A stretch of 64,000 bases of DNA from Pseudomonas cannabina (GTDB lineage: Bacteria; Pseudomonadota; Gammaproteobacteria; Pseudomonadales; Pseudomonadaceae): assembly GCF_900100365.1 (NCBI RefSeq), contig NZ_FNKU01000001.1:2542001-2606000 (forward strand), read 5' to 3'. The position numbers and the translations under genes were made by a program. The notes beneath the pieces were generated by a model, which made no database searches, was not told the origin of the DNA, and worked only from the letters and a program-made list of their open reading frames with translations. This document shows, one piece after another, positions 31,901 to 39,335 of the stretch (the stretch's first letter is position 1; each line of letters starts with the position of its first letter).

Positions 31901-33956
31901 CCTCGGGGGCCAGTTGCAACTGCTCGAGCACGCCACGCACGTAACTGGCCAGCGCGCCCTGGCTGACCACTACGCCTTTGGGCTGGCCGGTGGAGCCGGA
32001 GGTGTGTATCACATAAGCCGCCGAGTCGACTGACAACTCGGTATCAGGACGGCTGATCGGCAAGTCCTGCCACAGCGCAGGCGTCCAGACCAGGCCGTGA
32101 CAACCGGCGACGTTCAGCGAAGTCGCTCGCGCATCGCCTGCGGCACACAGCAGCACCTTGGCCTGGGCATTGCTCAGCATCTGTTGCAGGCGCGCATCGG
32201 GGGCTTTGACGTCCAGCGGCATGTACACACCACCGGCCTTGAAGATCGCCAGCACCGCCGTCAGCCAGTCCAGCGAACGCTCCATCAATACCGCGACCGG
32301 CTGGCCTTCGCTGACACCCAGTCCGATCAAGTGATGGGCCAACTGATTGGCCGCCTGATCCAGTTCCCGGGTGCTCAAGGTGCGGTCCAGGCAACGGGCG
32401 GCCAGCGCATCGGGCTGGCGTTCTACCTGCAGGTTCCAGAGTTGCAGCATCTGAGGCGCGGGCTCGCGCACTTCGCGCGGCAGTTCGACCGCCAACGCGC
32501 CAAGGCTGAACAACGGCGCATCCGGCGCATTGAGCAGCGTTTTAAACATATCAAGCAGTTCAGGAATGAAGCCCTCGACGGTCGCACGTCGATACAGGTC
32601 GCTGGCGTAGGTCATGTCGCCGTGGATCAGCGTGCCTTCGTCGGTAATGTCCAGCGCCAGATCGAAATGCGCACCCTGCTTTTCAAAGGCGTATTCGCTG
32701 ACCTCCAGCCCCGCCAGCTTGAGGGCGGTTTTCTGTTTGAGAACCACGTTCTGGTTGAACTTGGCCTGGAACAACGGGTTGTGCCCCAGGTTGCGCTCCG
32801 GCGCGAGGTGATCGACCAGTTGCTCGAACGGCACGTCCTGATGCGCTTGCGCGCCGAACGAGGTGTCGCGAATCTGCGCCAGCAAATCGAGGTAGCTCAG
32901 GCGCTCGTCTATCTGGCAGCGCAGCACTTGAGTGTTGATGAAGAAACCAATCAGCCCTTCGGTTTCTGCGTGGCCACGGTTGGCGTTGGGCACGCCGATA
33001 CGGATATCGCGTTGCCCGGACTTGCGCGACAGAAACAGCGAGAAACCGGCCAGCACCAGCATGAACAGGCTCATGCCCTGAGTGCGGGCGAACGTATTGA
33101 GCTGCTGCGACAGCTCAGCGCCGAAATCGAAGCGCAGGTGCTCGCCCTGAAAGCTTTGCGTGACCGGGCGCGGGAAATCCTGCGCGGCGTCGAGCAACGG
33201 TTGTTCGTCGCCCAGTTGGCTGCGCCAGTACTCCAGCTGACGCTCGCCCTCGCCCGCTTCCAGCCAGCTGCGTTGCCAGATCGCATAATCGGCGTATTGC
33301 AGCGGCAGCTCCGGCAGCGCAGGGTCGCGACCTTCGCAATACGCCTGATAGCAGTGCACGAACTCCTGAATCATCACGTCCATTGACCAGCCATCGGAGA
33401 CGATGTGGTGCATGCTCACCACCAGCACATGCTCTTCGCTAGCGAGGCGGAACAGATGCGCGCGCAGCAGCGGGCCTTTATGCAAGTCGAAAGGCTGGCG
33501 GGTAAGCGTGGTCACTTGCAGCGCCAGCTCGGCTTCGCGCAGCTCATCGTCAGCCAGCGCGGACAGGTCAATGCTGTCCAGCGCGATGGTCTGGTCGGGC
33601 AGCAGCACTTGCAACGCCTGATCGCCATCGGTCTGGAACACCGTGCGTAATACTTCGTGGCGCTCGATCAGGTGATCGAACGCACGCCTTAGCGCTGACT
33701 CGTTCAGCGGGCCTTGCAGACGCAAACCGGTGGTCATCTTGTAGGCGTCGCTCAGCGGGTCGAGCTGCCAGAGGAACAGCAGGCGCTGCTGAGCAAACGA
33801 CAGCGGGATCGCGCTGAAATCATGACGGCTGACCGGCACCGGCAACAGGCTGAAATCCTTGCCGTCCTCGCGCAAGCGGGCGAGGAACTGTTGGCGTTGT
33901 TCCAGCGAAAGGCCGACAAAACGTTTCGCGATACGTGCAGCAGTGGTCCCGGTCAT
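25983..33956 (-). CDS. Pyoverdine side-chain NRPS II (D-Asp, Thr)
   Basis: 2657 aa. The start overlaps the NRPS I stop as ATGA. Order: C (HHIVSDGWS, about 184), A1 (A3 core about 655), T (GGDSILSLQ, about 1095), E (HHLAVDGVSWR, about 1274), C (HHILMDGWS, about 1739), A2 (A3 core about 2195), T (GGHSLLAVQ, about 2585). My reading of the A1 residues is DLTKIGHVGK (Asp) and of A2 DFWNIGMVHK (Thr). Between A5 (NHYGPSETTVG) and A6 (GELYIGG) of A1 there are about 51 more residues than in the matching domain of NRPS IV. Most of the extra is a translated REP doublet (31382-31486). The frame stays open, but whether the enzyme still folds cannot be told from sequence. Confidence 0.93.
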   Translation of the reverse strand: MTGTTAARIAKRFVGLSLEQRQQFLARLREDGKDFSLLPVPVSRHDFSAIPLSFAQQRLLFLWQLDPLSDAYKMTTGLRLQGPLNESALRRAFDHLIERHEVLRTVFQTDGDQALQVLLPDQTIALDSIDLSALADDELREAELALQVTTLTRQPFDLHKGPLLRAHLFRLASEEHVLVVSMHHIVSDGWSMDVMIQEFVHCYQAYCEGRDPALPELPLQYADYAIWQRSWLEAGEGERQLEYWRSQLGDEQPLLDAAQDFPRPVTQSFQGEHLRFDFGAELSQQLNTFARTQGMSLFMLVLAGFSLFLSRKSGQRDIRIGVPNANRGHAETEGLIGFFINTQVLRCQIDERLSYLDLLAQIRDTSFGAQAHQDVPFEQLVDHLAPERNLGHNPLFQAKFNQNVVLKQKTALKLAGLEVSEYAFEKQGAHFDLALDITDEGTLIHGDMTYASDLYRRATVEGFIPELLDMFKTLLNAPDAPLFSLGALAVELPREVREPAPQMLQLWNLQVERQPDALAARCLDRTLSTRELDQAANQLAHHLIGLGVSEGQPVAVLMERSLDWLTAVLAIFKAGGVYMPLDVKAPDARLQQMLSNAQAKVLLCAAGDARATSLNVAGCHGLVWTPALWQDLPISRPDTELSVDSAAYVIHTSGSTGQPKGVVVSQGALASYVRGVLEQLQLAPEASMALVSTIAADLGHTVLFGALCSGRTLHVLTESLGFDPDAFAAYMAEHQVGVLKIVPGHLAALLQAAQPADVLPQHALIVGGEACPPALVEQVRQLKPVCRVINHYGPSETTVGVLTHEVPGLTLCSDCSSEVDTLSCGSELVREEASTGLQKAEALLPLSRASEASPGSLPQGLYLSTKVPVGAPLPGASAYVLDDVLNPVATQVAGELYIGGDSVALGYLGQQALTAERFVPDPFAEDGSRVYRSGDRMRRNHQGLLEFIGRADDQVKVRGYRVEPAEVARVLLALPSVAQVSVLALPVDEDESRLQLVAYCVAAAGASLTVDSLREQLTARLPDYMVPAQILLLDKLPLTANGKLDKRALPKPGVIKQRYTAPVGEIEEKLAAVWADVLKLEQVGSTDNFFELGGDSILSLQIIARAKRQGIKLSPKQLFEKQTIGQLASVARLIEKKPAAAAEQVSGPLPLLPIQARFFELDIPQRQHWNQALMLKPLQLLDAAHLQAALTALIDQHDALRLGFTQQNSQWQATFGALNTREVLWVHELDSPERLTELANEAQRSLDLKNGPLLRAVLVNLPQGEQRLLLVIHHLAVDGVSWRVLLEDLQQAYAALAAGQPLTLAPKTTSLKRWAEQLQQYATGEKLTAERDYWLHALQGADQPLPRDKPDGSMRNRDAAHASSWLSKDLTHKLLKVAPAAYRTQVNDLLLTALAQVLCEWSQQPSVLVQLEGHGREDLFEDTDLSRTVGWFSSLFPVRLTPHIAPGVSLCGIKEQLRAVPNKGIGYGVLRHMADSTFAQQLAALPQARVIFNYLGQFDGSFNEQQGALLVPSADSVGVALCEDGPLGNWLSLNGQVFDGQLQLDWTFSREVYQASTIDTLARRYEQALTTLIEHCIAGHQGVTPSDFPLAHLTQAQLDALPIAAGEIEDIYPLSPMQQGMLFHSLFDAGAGNYINQMRVDISGLDVPRFQQAWQSAIDNHEVLRSCFVSQSEQSLQVVQRQVMLPFVELEARGKPQSWLDDWAQADRRQGFDLARGPLLRLAVVRTDDDRWQLIYTSHHILMDGWSSSRLLGEVLQRYSGQAPTKQAGRYRDYIQWLQDQDADLSERFWTAELAELVEPTRLLQAFNTSTDQQGYGDYIQLIDADGTRRLSEFAREQHVTLNTLVQSAWLLLLQRYTGQSSVTFGATVAGRPAELPGVEEQLGLFINTLPVIASPRSEQTVGDWVQQVQAKNIALREHEHTPLYDLQRWARNSGEALFDNILVFENYPVSDALQRAPEGLTFSDLRNQEQAHYPLTLVVEANDVLSVRFSYDRQHFSAEGILQLAAHFDHLLQSLSACATARLGELALPVGWTQSVQCYPSEQCAHQRIETQAERTPQAIALSFGTEQLSYQQLNSRANQLAHKLCEQCVGPDVRVGLAAERSLEMIVGMLAILKAGGAYVPLDPDYPQDRLSFLMQDSGIELLLTQAHLLGQLPIPAHVQTLDLADSLDGYSTENPINQTAPDNLAYVIYTSGSTGKPKGTLLAHHNLMRLFAATDNWFKFDEKDVWTLFHSFAFDFSVWEIFGALLHGGRLVIVPREVTRSPEDFHALLVEQRVTMLNQTPSAFKQLMRVACDSPAPMSLEKVIFGGEALDVASLKPWFDRFGDQAAQLINMYGITETTVHVTYRPITEADTQNPASPIGEAIPDLSWYVLDADFNPVAQGCSGELHIGHAGLARGYHNRAALTAERFVPDPFSNDGGRLYRTGDLARYKAAGVIEYAGRIDHQVKIRGFRIELGEIEARLQAHPAVREVVVLAIEGQLAAYLLPAQPDQDQQALRETLKAELRAHLPDYMVPTHFIVLDKLPLTANGKLDRKALPAPDAGQLQAAYVAPQGELEEQLAAVWSDVLKVGQVGRSGNFFELGGHSLLAVQMLVRVREQLQREVGLKDLFEQPVLADFCATLQEKNGESDHALDELTKSLEALKRLSAEEIDNLIA
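31382..31486. repeat. REP doublet inside the NRPS II coding sequence
   Basis: GTGGGAGCGAGCCGGGCGAC at 31382 and the inverted copy ending TTCGCTCCCAC at 31486. This is the same element type as at 7949, 10569 and 37850, but here it is in frame within the first adenylation domain. It encodes CGSELVREEASTGLQKAEAL and onward to SEASPGSLPQ. All four doublets have a similar length (90-105 bp). Confidence 0.9.
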
Positions 33957-36900
33957 GCGCCAAATTCCTCCAGTGAATCCATGAACTGGTCCATGTCGCT
34001 CCAGTCGTTATCCGTGGTGTTGTCGGTCAGCAGCGCCACTTCGGCGGCGAGTTCGCCCAGCAGCGGTTTTTCAAAGAGCACGCGCAGCGGCAGGCTGACG
34101 CCGAGCCGGGTCTTGATCCGCGCAATGACCTGCGCGGCGAGCAGGGAATGGCCGCCCAGCTCGAAGAAGTGATCGTCCAGCCCGACCTGCTGCGTGTGCA
34201 GAACTTCCTGCCAGATGGCGGCGAGGCAGATTTCCACCTCGCTGTGCGGCGCGCGATAACGGGCCTGCAACTGGCTTGAATCCGGCGCAGGCAACACCTT
34301 GCGGTCCAGTTTGCCGCTGGGCGTGAGTGGCAGTTCGGCCAACAGCAATAGATGTGTCGGCACCATGTAGTCCGGCAGGTTGGCTTGCAGCTGGCTCTTG
34401 ATGCGCTGGCGCAGCGCCAGTTGCTCGGCGTCGCTGTTGGCCGCGACCTGCGGCACCACGTAGGCGACCAGTTGCGCACTGCCGGCCAGCGCGACCGCCA
34501 GCACCACGGCTTCGCGCACGTCTGAGCATTGCTGCAGGCGCGATTCGATTTCGCCCAGCTCGATGCGGAAACCGCGAATCTTCACCTGATGATCGACCCG
34601 GCCAATGTATTCGATGGCGCCATCAGCGCGCAGTCGGGCGCGGTCGCCGGTGCGGTACAGACGTTCCCCGGATGCAAACGGGTCCGCCACAAAACGCTCG
34701 GCGCTCAGGCCCGGCTGGGCGTGATAACCCCGCGCCAGACCCGGCCCGCCAATATACAGCTCGCCCACCGCGCCCTGCGGCAGCAGGTTCAGTTGGTCGT
34801 CCAGCACGTACAAACGACGCCCCGCCAGGCCTTTGCCGATCGGCACGCCGCGCCACGACACCTGCTCCGGGGTCAGCGCGCTGCAATCGTGGATGCTCGA
34901 CACCACCGTGGCTTCGGTCGGCCCGTAGGTGTTGAGCAGGCGCACCTGCCCGAGACCGGCCTGCCGCCACAAGCGCAGGCCTTCGACGGCCATCGCCTCG
35001 CCGCCGACGTGAATCTGCCGCAGCGCGCCGTAATGCGCAGGCGGGCTGGCCGCGAAATCCTGAACCAGGGTCAGCCAGTAGGCCGCAGGCAGGTCCGCCA
35101 GGGTCACGCCATGCTCGATGATGGCGTGGTGAAAGGTGGCGCTGTCCCACAAACGTTCATCACGCAGCACCACGGCCGCGCCACGGCACAGCGGTGGGTA
35201 GAACTGCTCGACGAAGCCGTCGAAACTTTGTGTGGCAAATTGCAGCACCCGATCGCCTTCGCGCAGGTCGCTGTAGTCCGCGCCCAGGGTGACGAACTCG
35301 GCCAGTGCGCCATGGCCGATCGCCACGCCTTTAGGCCGGCCGGTCGAGCCCGAGGTGTAGATCACGTAGGCCAGATTGGCCGGATCGATATCGACAACCG
35401 GGTTTTCTGCGCTGGCTGCTTCGCTGTTCATCTGATCGATGCACAGGCACTGAATGCCAGCCAGTTCAGGCAGCGTCGGCCACTGTTCGCTGTGGGTCAG
35501 CAGCAGTTTCAGGCCGCTGTCTTGCAGTACATGGCGCAAACGGTCGCTCGGCGCGCTGAGGTCCAGCGGCACGTAGGCACCGCCTGCCTTGAGCACGGCC
35601 AATAGCGCAACGGGCATGTCGAGCGAACGGCCCAGCGCCAAGCCAACCAGCACGTCCGGGCCGACACCCTGCTCGCGCAGTTGCCAGGCCAGGCGGTTGC
35701 TGCGCTCGTTCAGTTCGCAATAGGTCAGGCGAGGCGACAGGCCTTCACCGGCGAGGATCAGCGCCAGTGCGCCCGGCGTGCGCTGCACTTGCGCCTCAAA
35801 CTGGCGATGCGCGGGGGTGGTGGTGTCGGCCTTGACGGCGCTGTCGACATCCAGCAATTGCGTGCGCTCGTCGGCCGACAGCATCGACAGCTCGGCGATG
35901 GTTTGCAGCGGGTCAGCGCAGACCGACGTCAGCAGGTTGCGCCAGTGCGCGGCCAAACGAGCGATGGTCGGCTGGTCGAAAATGTCGGTGGCGTAAGTAA
36001 AGGCGGCGTTCAGCTGTTCGCCTTCACCGCTGGTAGCGAGCATCAGGTCGCTGGCAGCGGCGTGCGAGCGCTGGGCCAGTGCTTGTTGCTCGGCGGGCAG
36101 ATTGGCCACGCGCAGGCCGCCGCTCAGCTGTTTATCCAGCAAGTCGGCCACCACCGGTTGGTGATTGAACATTACCTGGAACAGCGGATTGTGGCTTTGG
36201 CTACGCTCGGGCTGCAGGGCGTCGATGATGGCGTCGAATGGCAGTTCCTGATGCGCCTGGGCACCGGTCGAGGCATCGCGCACGGTGTGCAGCAGATCGA
36301 CAAAGCGCGTCTGCGCCGTGACCTCGCTGCGCAGCACCTGGGTGTTGATGAAGCAGCCGATCAGGCCTTCGGTGTCACTGCGCGTGCGGTTGGCGATCAA
36401 GCCGCCGACGCGAATGTCGGTCTGCCCGCTGTAGCGATGCAGCAGGCTTTTGAAGGTCGCCAGCAGCACCACGAACAGGGTCACGCCCTGCCGTTGCGCG
36501 AGGGCTTTCAGGCTGCGCAGCAGCTCGGGCTCCAGCGCCAGCTCCAGGCGCGCGCCTTCATGGCTGGGCAACGCCGGGTACGGGCGGTCGGTAGGCAGCT
36601 CGAGTACCGGATGCTCTTCGCCCAGGTGCTTGCGCCAGTAATCCAACTGGCGCTCCTGTTCGCCAGCCTCCAGCCAGCTGCGTTGCCAGACGGCGTAGTC
36701 GCGATACTGCACCAGCAACGGCTGGAAGGGCAGCGGCTTGCCGGCCAAAAGTGCGTCGTAACCGCGCAGCCATTCGTCGATCAGCACGTTCATTGACCAG
36801 CCGTCGGTGATCATGTGGTGCAGGTTGAGCAGCAGCAGGTGTTCCTGCTCGGCGAGGCGCAATACCTGCACGGTAAACAGTGGCCCGCGCTGCAAATCGA

Positions 36901-37363
36901 AGGTCTGCGCCGACTGCTCGGCCATCGCCTGCCGCGCGTTCGCCCAGCGCTGCTCGGGCGGCAGCGAGCTCAGGTCGATCAGGCGAATGTTTACTGGCGC
37001 TGGCGGCGCAACACGCTGAAACGCCCGGTCGCCTTCCTGGCCGAAGGTGGTGCGCAGGCTTTCATGACGCTCGACCAGCGCACTGAACGCCCGCTCCAGC
37101 AGCGGAAGCTCCAGCGGACCATTCAGGCACACCGACATCGGCAGGTTGTAGGCTGCGCTGTGCGGGTCCAGTTGCCAGAGAAACCACATGCGCTGCTGGG
37201 CATAGGACAGCCCGTCGCGCTCGGCCAGCCCTGCGCAGGGGGGAATCGGGAACAGCGCGAAATCCATGTTCTCCTTGTGCATGCCTTCGAGAAACAGGCG
37301 ACGTTTTTCAAGGGGTAACTCGACAAAACGACGAGCGAGTTTCTGGGCGTGTTCGGGGTTCAT
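33953..37363 (-). CDS. Pyoverdine side-chain NRPS I (Lys), single module C-A-T
   Basis: 1136 aa, ATG at 37363 with AAGGA upstream. Order: short N-terminal region, C (HHMITDGWS, about 184), A (GSTGRPKG, about 673; NTYGPTEATV; GELYIGGPGLARGY), T (GGHSLLAAQ, about 1072), acidic tail. My reading of the specificity residues is DGEDHGTVVK, which fits a Lys-activating pyoverdine domain and the known first side-chain residue in P. syringae. The C domain should condense Lys onto the Dab-ended chromophore precursor held by PvdL. It is the first gene of the I-II-III-IV transcript and is preceded by a PvdS box. It overlaps NRPS II by 4 bases. Confidence 0.93.
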   Translation of the reverse strand: MNPEHAQKLARRFVELPLEKRRLFLEGMHKENMDFALFPIPPCAGLAERDGLSYAQQRMWFLWQLDPHSAAYNLPMSVCLNGPLELPLLERAFSALVERHESLRTTFGQEGDRAFQRVAPPAPVNIRLIDLSSLPPEQRWANARQAMAEQSAQTFDLQRGPLFTVQVLRLAEQEHLLLLNLHHMITDGWSMNVLIDEWLRGYDALLAGKPLPFQPLLVQYRDYAVWQRSWLEAGEQERQLDYWRKHLGEEHPVLELPTDRPYPALPSHEGARLELALEPELLRSLKALAQRQGVTLFVVLLATFKSLLHRYSGQTDIRVGGLIANRTRSDTEGLIGCFINTQVLRSEVTAQTRFVDLLHTVRDASTGAQAHQELPFDAIIDALQPERSQSHNPLFQVMFNHQPVVADLLDKQLSGGLRVANLPAEQQALAQRSHAAASDLMLATSGEGEQLNAAFTYATDIFDQPTIARLAAHWRNLLTSVCADPLQTIAELSMLSADERTQLLDVDSAVKADTTTPAHRQFEAQVQRTPGALALILAGEGLSPRLTYCELNERSNRLAWQLREQGVGPDVLVGLALGRSLDMPVALLAVLKAGGAYVPLDLSAPSDRLRHVLQDSGLKLLLTHSEQWPTLPELAGIQCLCIDQMNSEAASAENPVVDIDPANLAYVIYTSGSTGRPKGVAIGHGALAEFVTLGADYSDLREGDRVLQFATQSFDGFVEQFYPPLCRGAAVVLRDERLWDSATFHHAIIEHGVTLADLPAAYWLTLVQDFAASPPAHYGALRQIHVGGEAMAVEGLRLWRQAGLGQVRLLNTYGPTEATVVSSIHDCSALTPEQVSWRGVPIGKGLAGRRLYVLDDQLNLLPQGAVGELYIGGPGLARGYHAQPGLSAERFVADPFASGERLYRTGDRARLRADGAIEYIGRVDHQVKIRGFRIELGEIESRLQQCSDVREAVVLAVALAGSAQLVAYVVPQVAANSDAEQLALRQRIKSQLQANLPDYMVPTHLLLLAELPLTPSGKLDRKVLPAPDSSQLQARYRAPHSEVEICLAAIWQEVLHTQQVGLDDHFFELGGHSLLAAQVIARIKTRLGVSLPLRVLFEKPLLGELAAEVALLTDNTTDNDWSDMDQFMDSLEEFGA

Positions 37364-37418
37364 GGGTGGAATCCTTGCTGAATGGGGCTGACCGTCAGGC
37401 GGGGTCGTATCAACAAGA

Positions 37419-37441
37419 ACGAATTGGCGGGGAAATATTTA
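37419..37441 (-). promoter_or_regulatory. PvdS-dependent promoter (IS box) of the side-chain NRPS operon
   Basis: On the minus strand, TAAAT (37441-37437), 15-base spacer, CGT (37421-37419), continuing TCTTG. It lies about 55 bases before the NRPS I ATG and probably drives all four side-chain NRPS genes. Confidence 0.85.
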
Positions 37442-37481
37442 GACACCGATTGTGCCTCACGCTCCAGTGGGCTACACCCTG

Positions 37482-37838
37482 GATCGGACGCAGAGAGTCG
37501 CACGATAGTTGAGGTGATCGTTCCGCACGCTCCAGCGTGGGAATGCCTTGGGTGACGCTCTGCGTCACAAAGCGGTTCGTCGATGTCAGTTATATTTGTT
37601 CACGGCTCAAGGCACCTTTTCGCCCCTCGGCGAGTCACTTTGATGGGGCCAAAGTGACCAAACCCCTCGGCTCCGTTTCCGGCCCGACTTCGTCGGGTTC
37701 CTTCGTCCTGACAACGCCACCGTGATCGAAAAGCATGTTGTGACCGTGGCTACGGACATGACATAACAACCTGCCACATCAACAAATTGTGACGCAGAGC
37801 ATCCAGAGCGGCATGCCACCGCGGAGCATCGCACGGTA
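37482..37838. repeat. Composite intergenic repeat region upstream of the NRPS operon
   Basis: The gap 37364-38032 (669 bases) has no credible gene. This part opens with a GACGCAGAG...GTCGCACGATAGTTGAG segment and the GTGACGC dyad at 37552-37568. It closes with GACGCAGAGCATCC...GCATCGCACGGTAGTT (37793-37838). Between them (about 37580-37790) is AT-richer sequence with a small dyad, AGTCACTTT and AAAGTGACC. The same family appears at 10771 and 45551. Confidence 0.6.
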
Positions 37839-37849
37839 GTTAAAACCTT

Positions 37850-37954
37850 GTGGGAGCGAACTTGTTCGCGAAAAGGCAGGTACATTCTTCAAAAATGTAC
37901 CTGCTGAACTACCGTCTTCGCGGACAAGCGAAGCGTCGCCCGGTCCGCTCCCAC
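37850..37954. repeat. REP doublet downstream of the hydroxylase gene
   Basis: GTGGGAGCGAACTTGTTCGC at 37850 and the inverted copy ending CCGCTCCCAC at 37954. The centre holds a second dyad (CAGGTACATT / AATGTACCTG). It lies 78 bases beyond the stop of the hydroxylase gene, so it may act as an end-of-transcript structure. Confidence 0.88.
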
Positions 37955-38032
37955 AAAAGCACAATTACTTGAGTTCTGCAGGACCGGGGTATAACGCTGG
38001 CGCGGAGCGTTGGCACGGAAATCAATAAACAA

Positions 38033-39010
38033 CTACTTATCCGAATGCCCCTGCGCCATGGCCACCACGACTTTTCGCTTGCCGGTGAACGGTGCGCGGG
38101 AGTGGGCGGTGAGCATGTTGTCGAGCATCAGCACGTCGTTTTCCAGCCACGGGAAGCTGACGGTGCAGGCGTCGAGTACGCCGCGAATCTCGTCCAGCAG
38201 GGTTTCTTCAAGGGGCGAGCCGTCGCCGTAGTAGACATTGCGTGGCAGGTCTTCTTGGTCCACAACATCGAGCAGGGTTTCGCGCACTTCCGGTTGCAGG
38301 TTGGAGATGTGGAACAGGTGCGCCTGGTTGAACCAGACCGTGTCCCGGGTCACCGGATGGCGGGACACCGCCTGGCAGATTTGCCGGGTGCGCAGTTCGC
38401 CGTCGTCTTTCCATTCGCATTCGATGTTGTGCGCCCGGCAGTACGCTTCCACCACGCGCTCATCTTCGGTGTTGAACACCTGGCTCCATTCCACATCGAG
38501 CCCGTTGCCGTAGTTGCGCACGTACATGAGCTTTTTTTCGATGAAGCGATCACGAATGCGCGCCGGAATGCGTCGGTAGATCTCGCGACTGTCGGCAATC
38601 GGCGTTTCGCCGCCGGTCTGTGCCGCGATCATGCTGTAGAACCAGATCTTCATCGGCCAATCCAGCGTGTAGGCCTGCTCGTTGTGCAGCGGGATGCTCT
38701 GGTGCGCCGGGTATTCGGTGGAGGTATAAACGCCCTTGGTTACGTTACTGCGCGGCGTGGAGCCGAATTCGTAGTTGAGCAGCGGATCACCAAAACCGGC
38801 CGCGAACTCACGAAACACCTCGGCACCGCCAACCTCGAAACCGCGAAACAAGATGCCGCCCGCGCTGTACAGGTGCTCGGCCACCAGCGGCTTTAGCTCA
38901 CCCAGCGCTTCCATCAAGTCCAGACCGGGCTCGGGCGCCTGCACCAGCATGGGCAACGTGCCCGCCCCCGCCAGCAGCGGCCAGATATCCAAACTCAACG
39001 CATGACTCAT
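38033..39010 (-). CDS. SyrP-like Fe(II)/2-oxoglutarate aspartyl beta-hydroxylase
   Basis: 325 aa of the TauD/SyrP dioxygenase family. The iron-binding pair is HNE in SIPLHNEQAYT, with the distal His in DNMLTAHSRAPF, followed by Arg/Lys residues suited to 2-oxoglutarate. Related enzymes hydroxylate Asp while it is tethered to an NRPS carrier domain. Here the substrates would be the two Asp modules of NRPS II and IV, giving the hydroxyaspartates that ligate iron. The ATG has GGGAGAG upstream and the gene has its own PvdS box. It is a single-domain protein, not fused to an NRPS. Another TauD-type role is possible but unlikely in this context. Confidence 0.87.
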   Translation of the reverse strand: MSHALSLDIWPLLAGAGTLPMLVQAPEPGLDLMEALGELKPLVAEHLYSAGGILFRGFEVGGAEVFREFAAGFGDPLLNYEFGSTPRSNVTKGVYTSTEYPAHQSIPLHNEQAYTLDWPMKIWFYSMIAAQTGGETPIADSREIYRRIPARIRDRFIEKKLMYVRNYGNGLDVEWSQVFNTEDERVVEAYCRAHNIECEWKDDGELRTRQICQAVSRHPVTRDTVWFNQAHLFHISNLQPEVRETLLDVVDQEDLPRNVYYGDGSPLEETLLDEIRGVLDACTVSFPWLENDVLMLDNMLTAHSRAPFTGKRKVVVAMAQGHSDK

Positions 39011-39080
39011 GATGTCTCTCCCTCGATGGCAAAAGCGCCCGAACCCCTGCGGTCTGGCGCAACACCCGTGTGCAGATTGA

Positions 39081-39104
39081 ACGTACTTCGCGGCTGAAAA
39101 ATTA
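39081..39104 (-). promoter_or_regulatory. PvdS-type promoter of the hydroxylase gene
   Basis: On the minus strand, TAATT (39104-39100), 16 bases, CGT (39083-39081), continuing TCAATC. It is about 70 bases upstream of the ATG at 39010. It is nearly identical to the box before mbtH. The rest of the gap 39011-39335 (325 bases) holds only the divergent promoters. Confidence 0.75.
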
Positions 39105-39178
39105 GCCGCTCAGCGCCATTTCCATCCCGCCACGCTTCGCCCTCGATACCTCTGAAACAATTTTTTTCATTTAAACGC

Positions 39179-39202
39179 AAAATATTCCTACAGGAATCCC
39201 GT
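39179..39202 (+). promoter_or_regulatory. Probable PvdS-type promoter of the fpvGHJKCDEF operon
   Basis: AAAAT (39179-39183), 16 bases, CGT (39200-39202), continuing TCTCATT. The -35 element is one base off consensus. The -10 side (CGTTCTCATT) is the same as in the boxes before the first receptor and pvdG, which supports the call. Confidence 0.65.
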
Positions 39203-39335
39203 TCTCATTCGTCTTTAACTGAATGCGAGGCTTTATACCGCCCGCGCGTACAGACCCGCACGTAAAGAACCTGTACCTAAAACAGGGAGCCCGGCCTTGC
39301 GCCCGCTCTACATCGTGAATCGAGATTGTTTATCC

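Noticed and set aside
39297..39335. A TTG start for fpvG at 39297.
   Set aside because: The ribosome site is better, but the added residues (MRPLYIVNRDCLS) add no signal or domain feature, and the ATG form MSKKSRS directly precedes the first helix. Kept as an alternative only.
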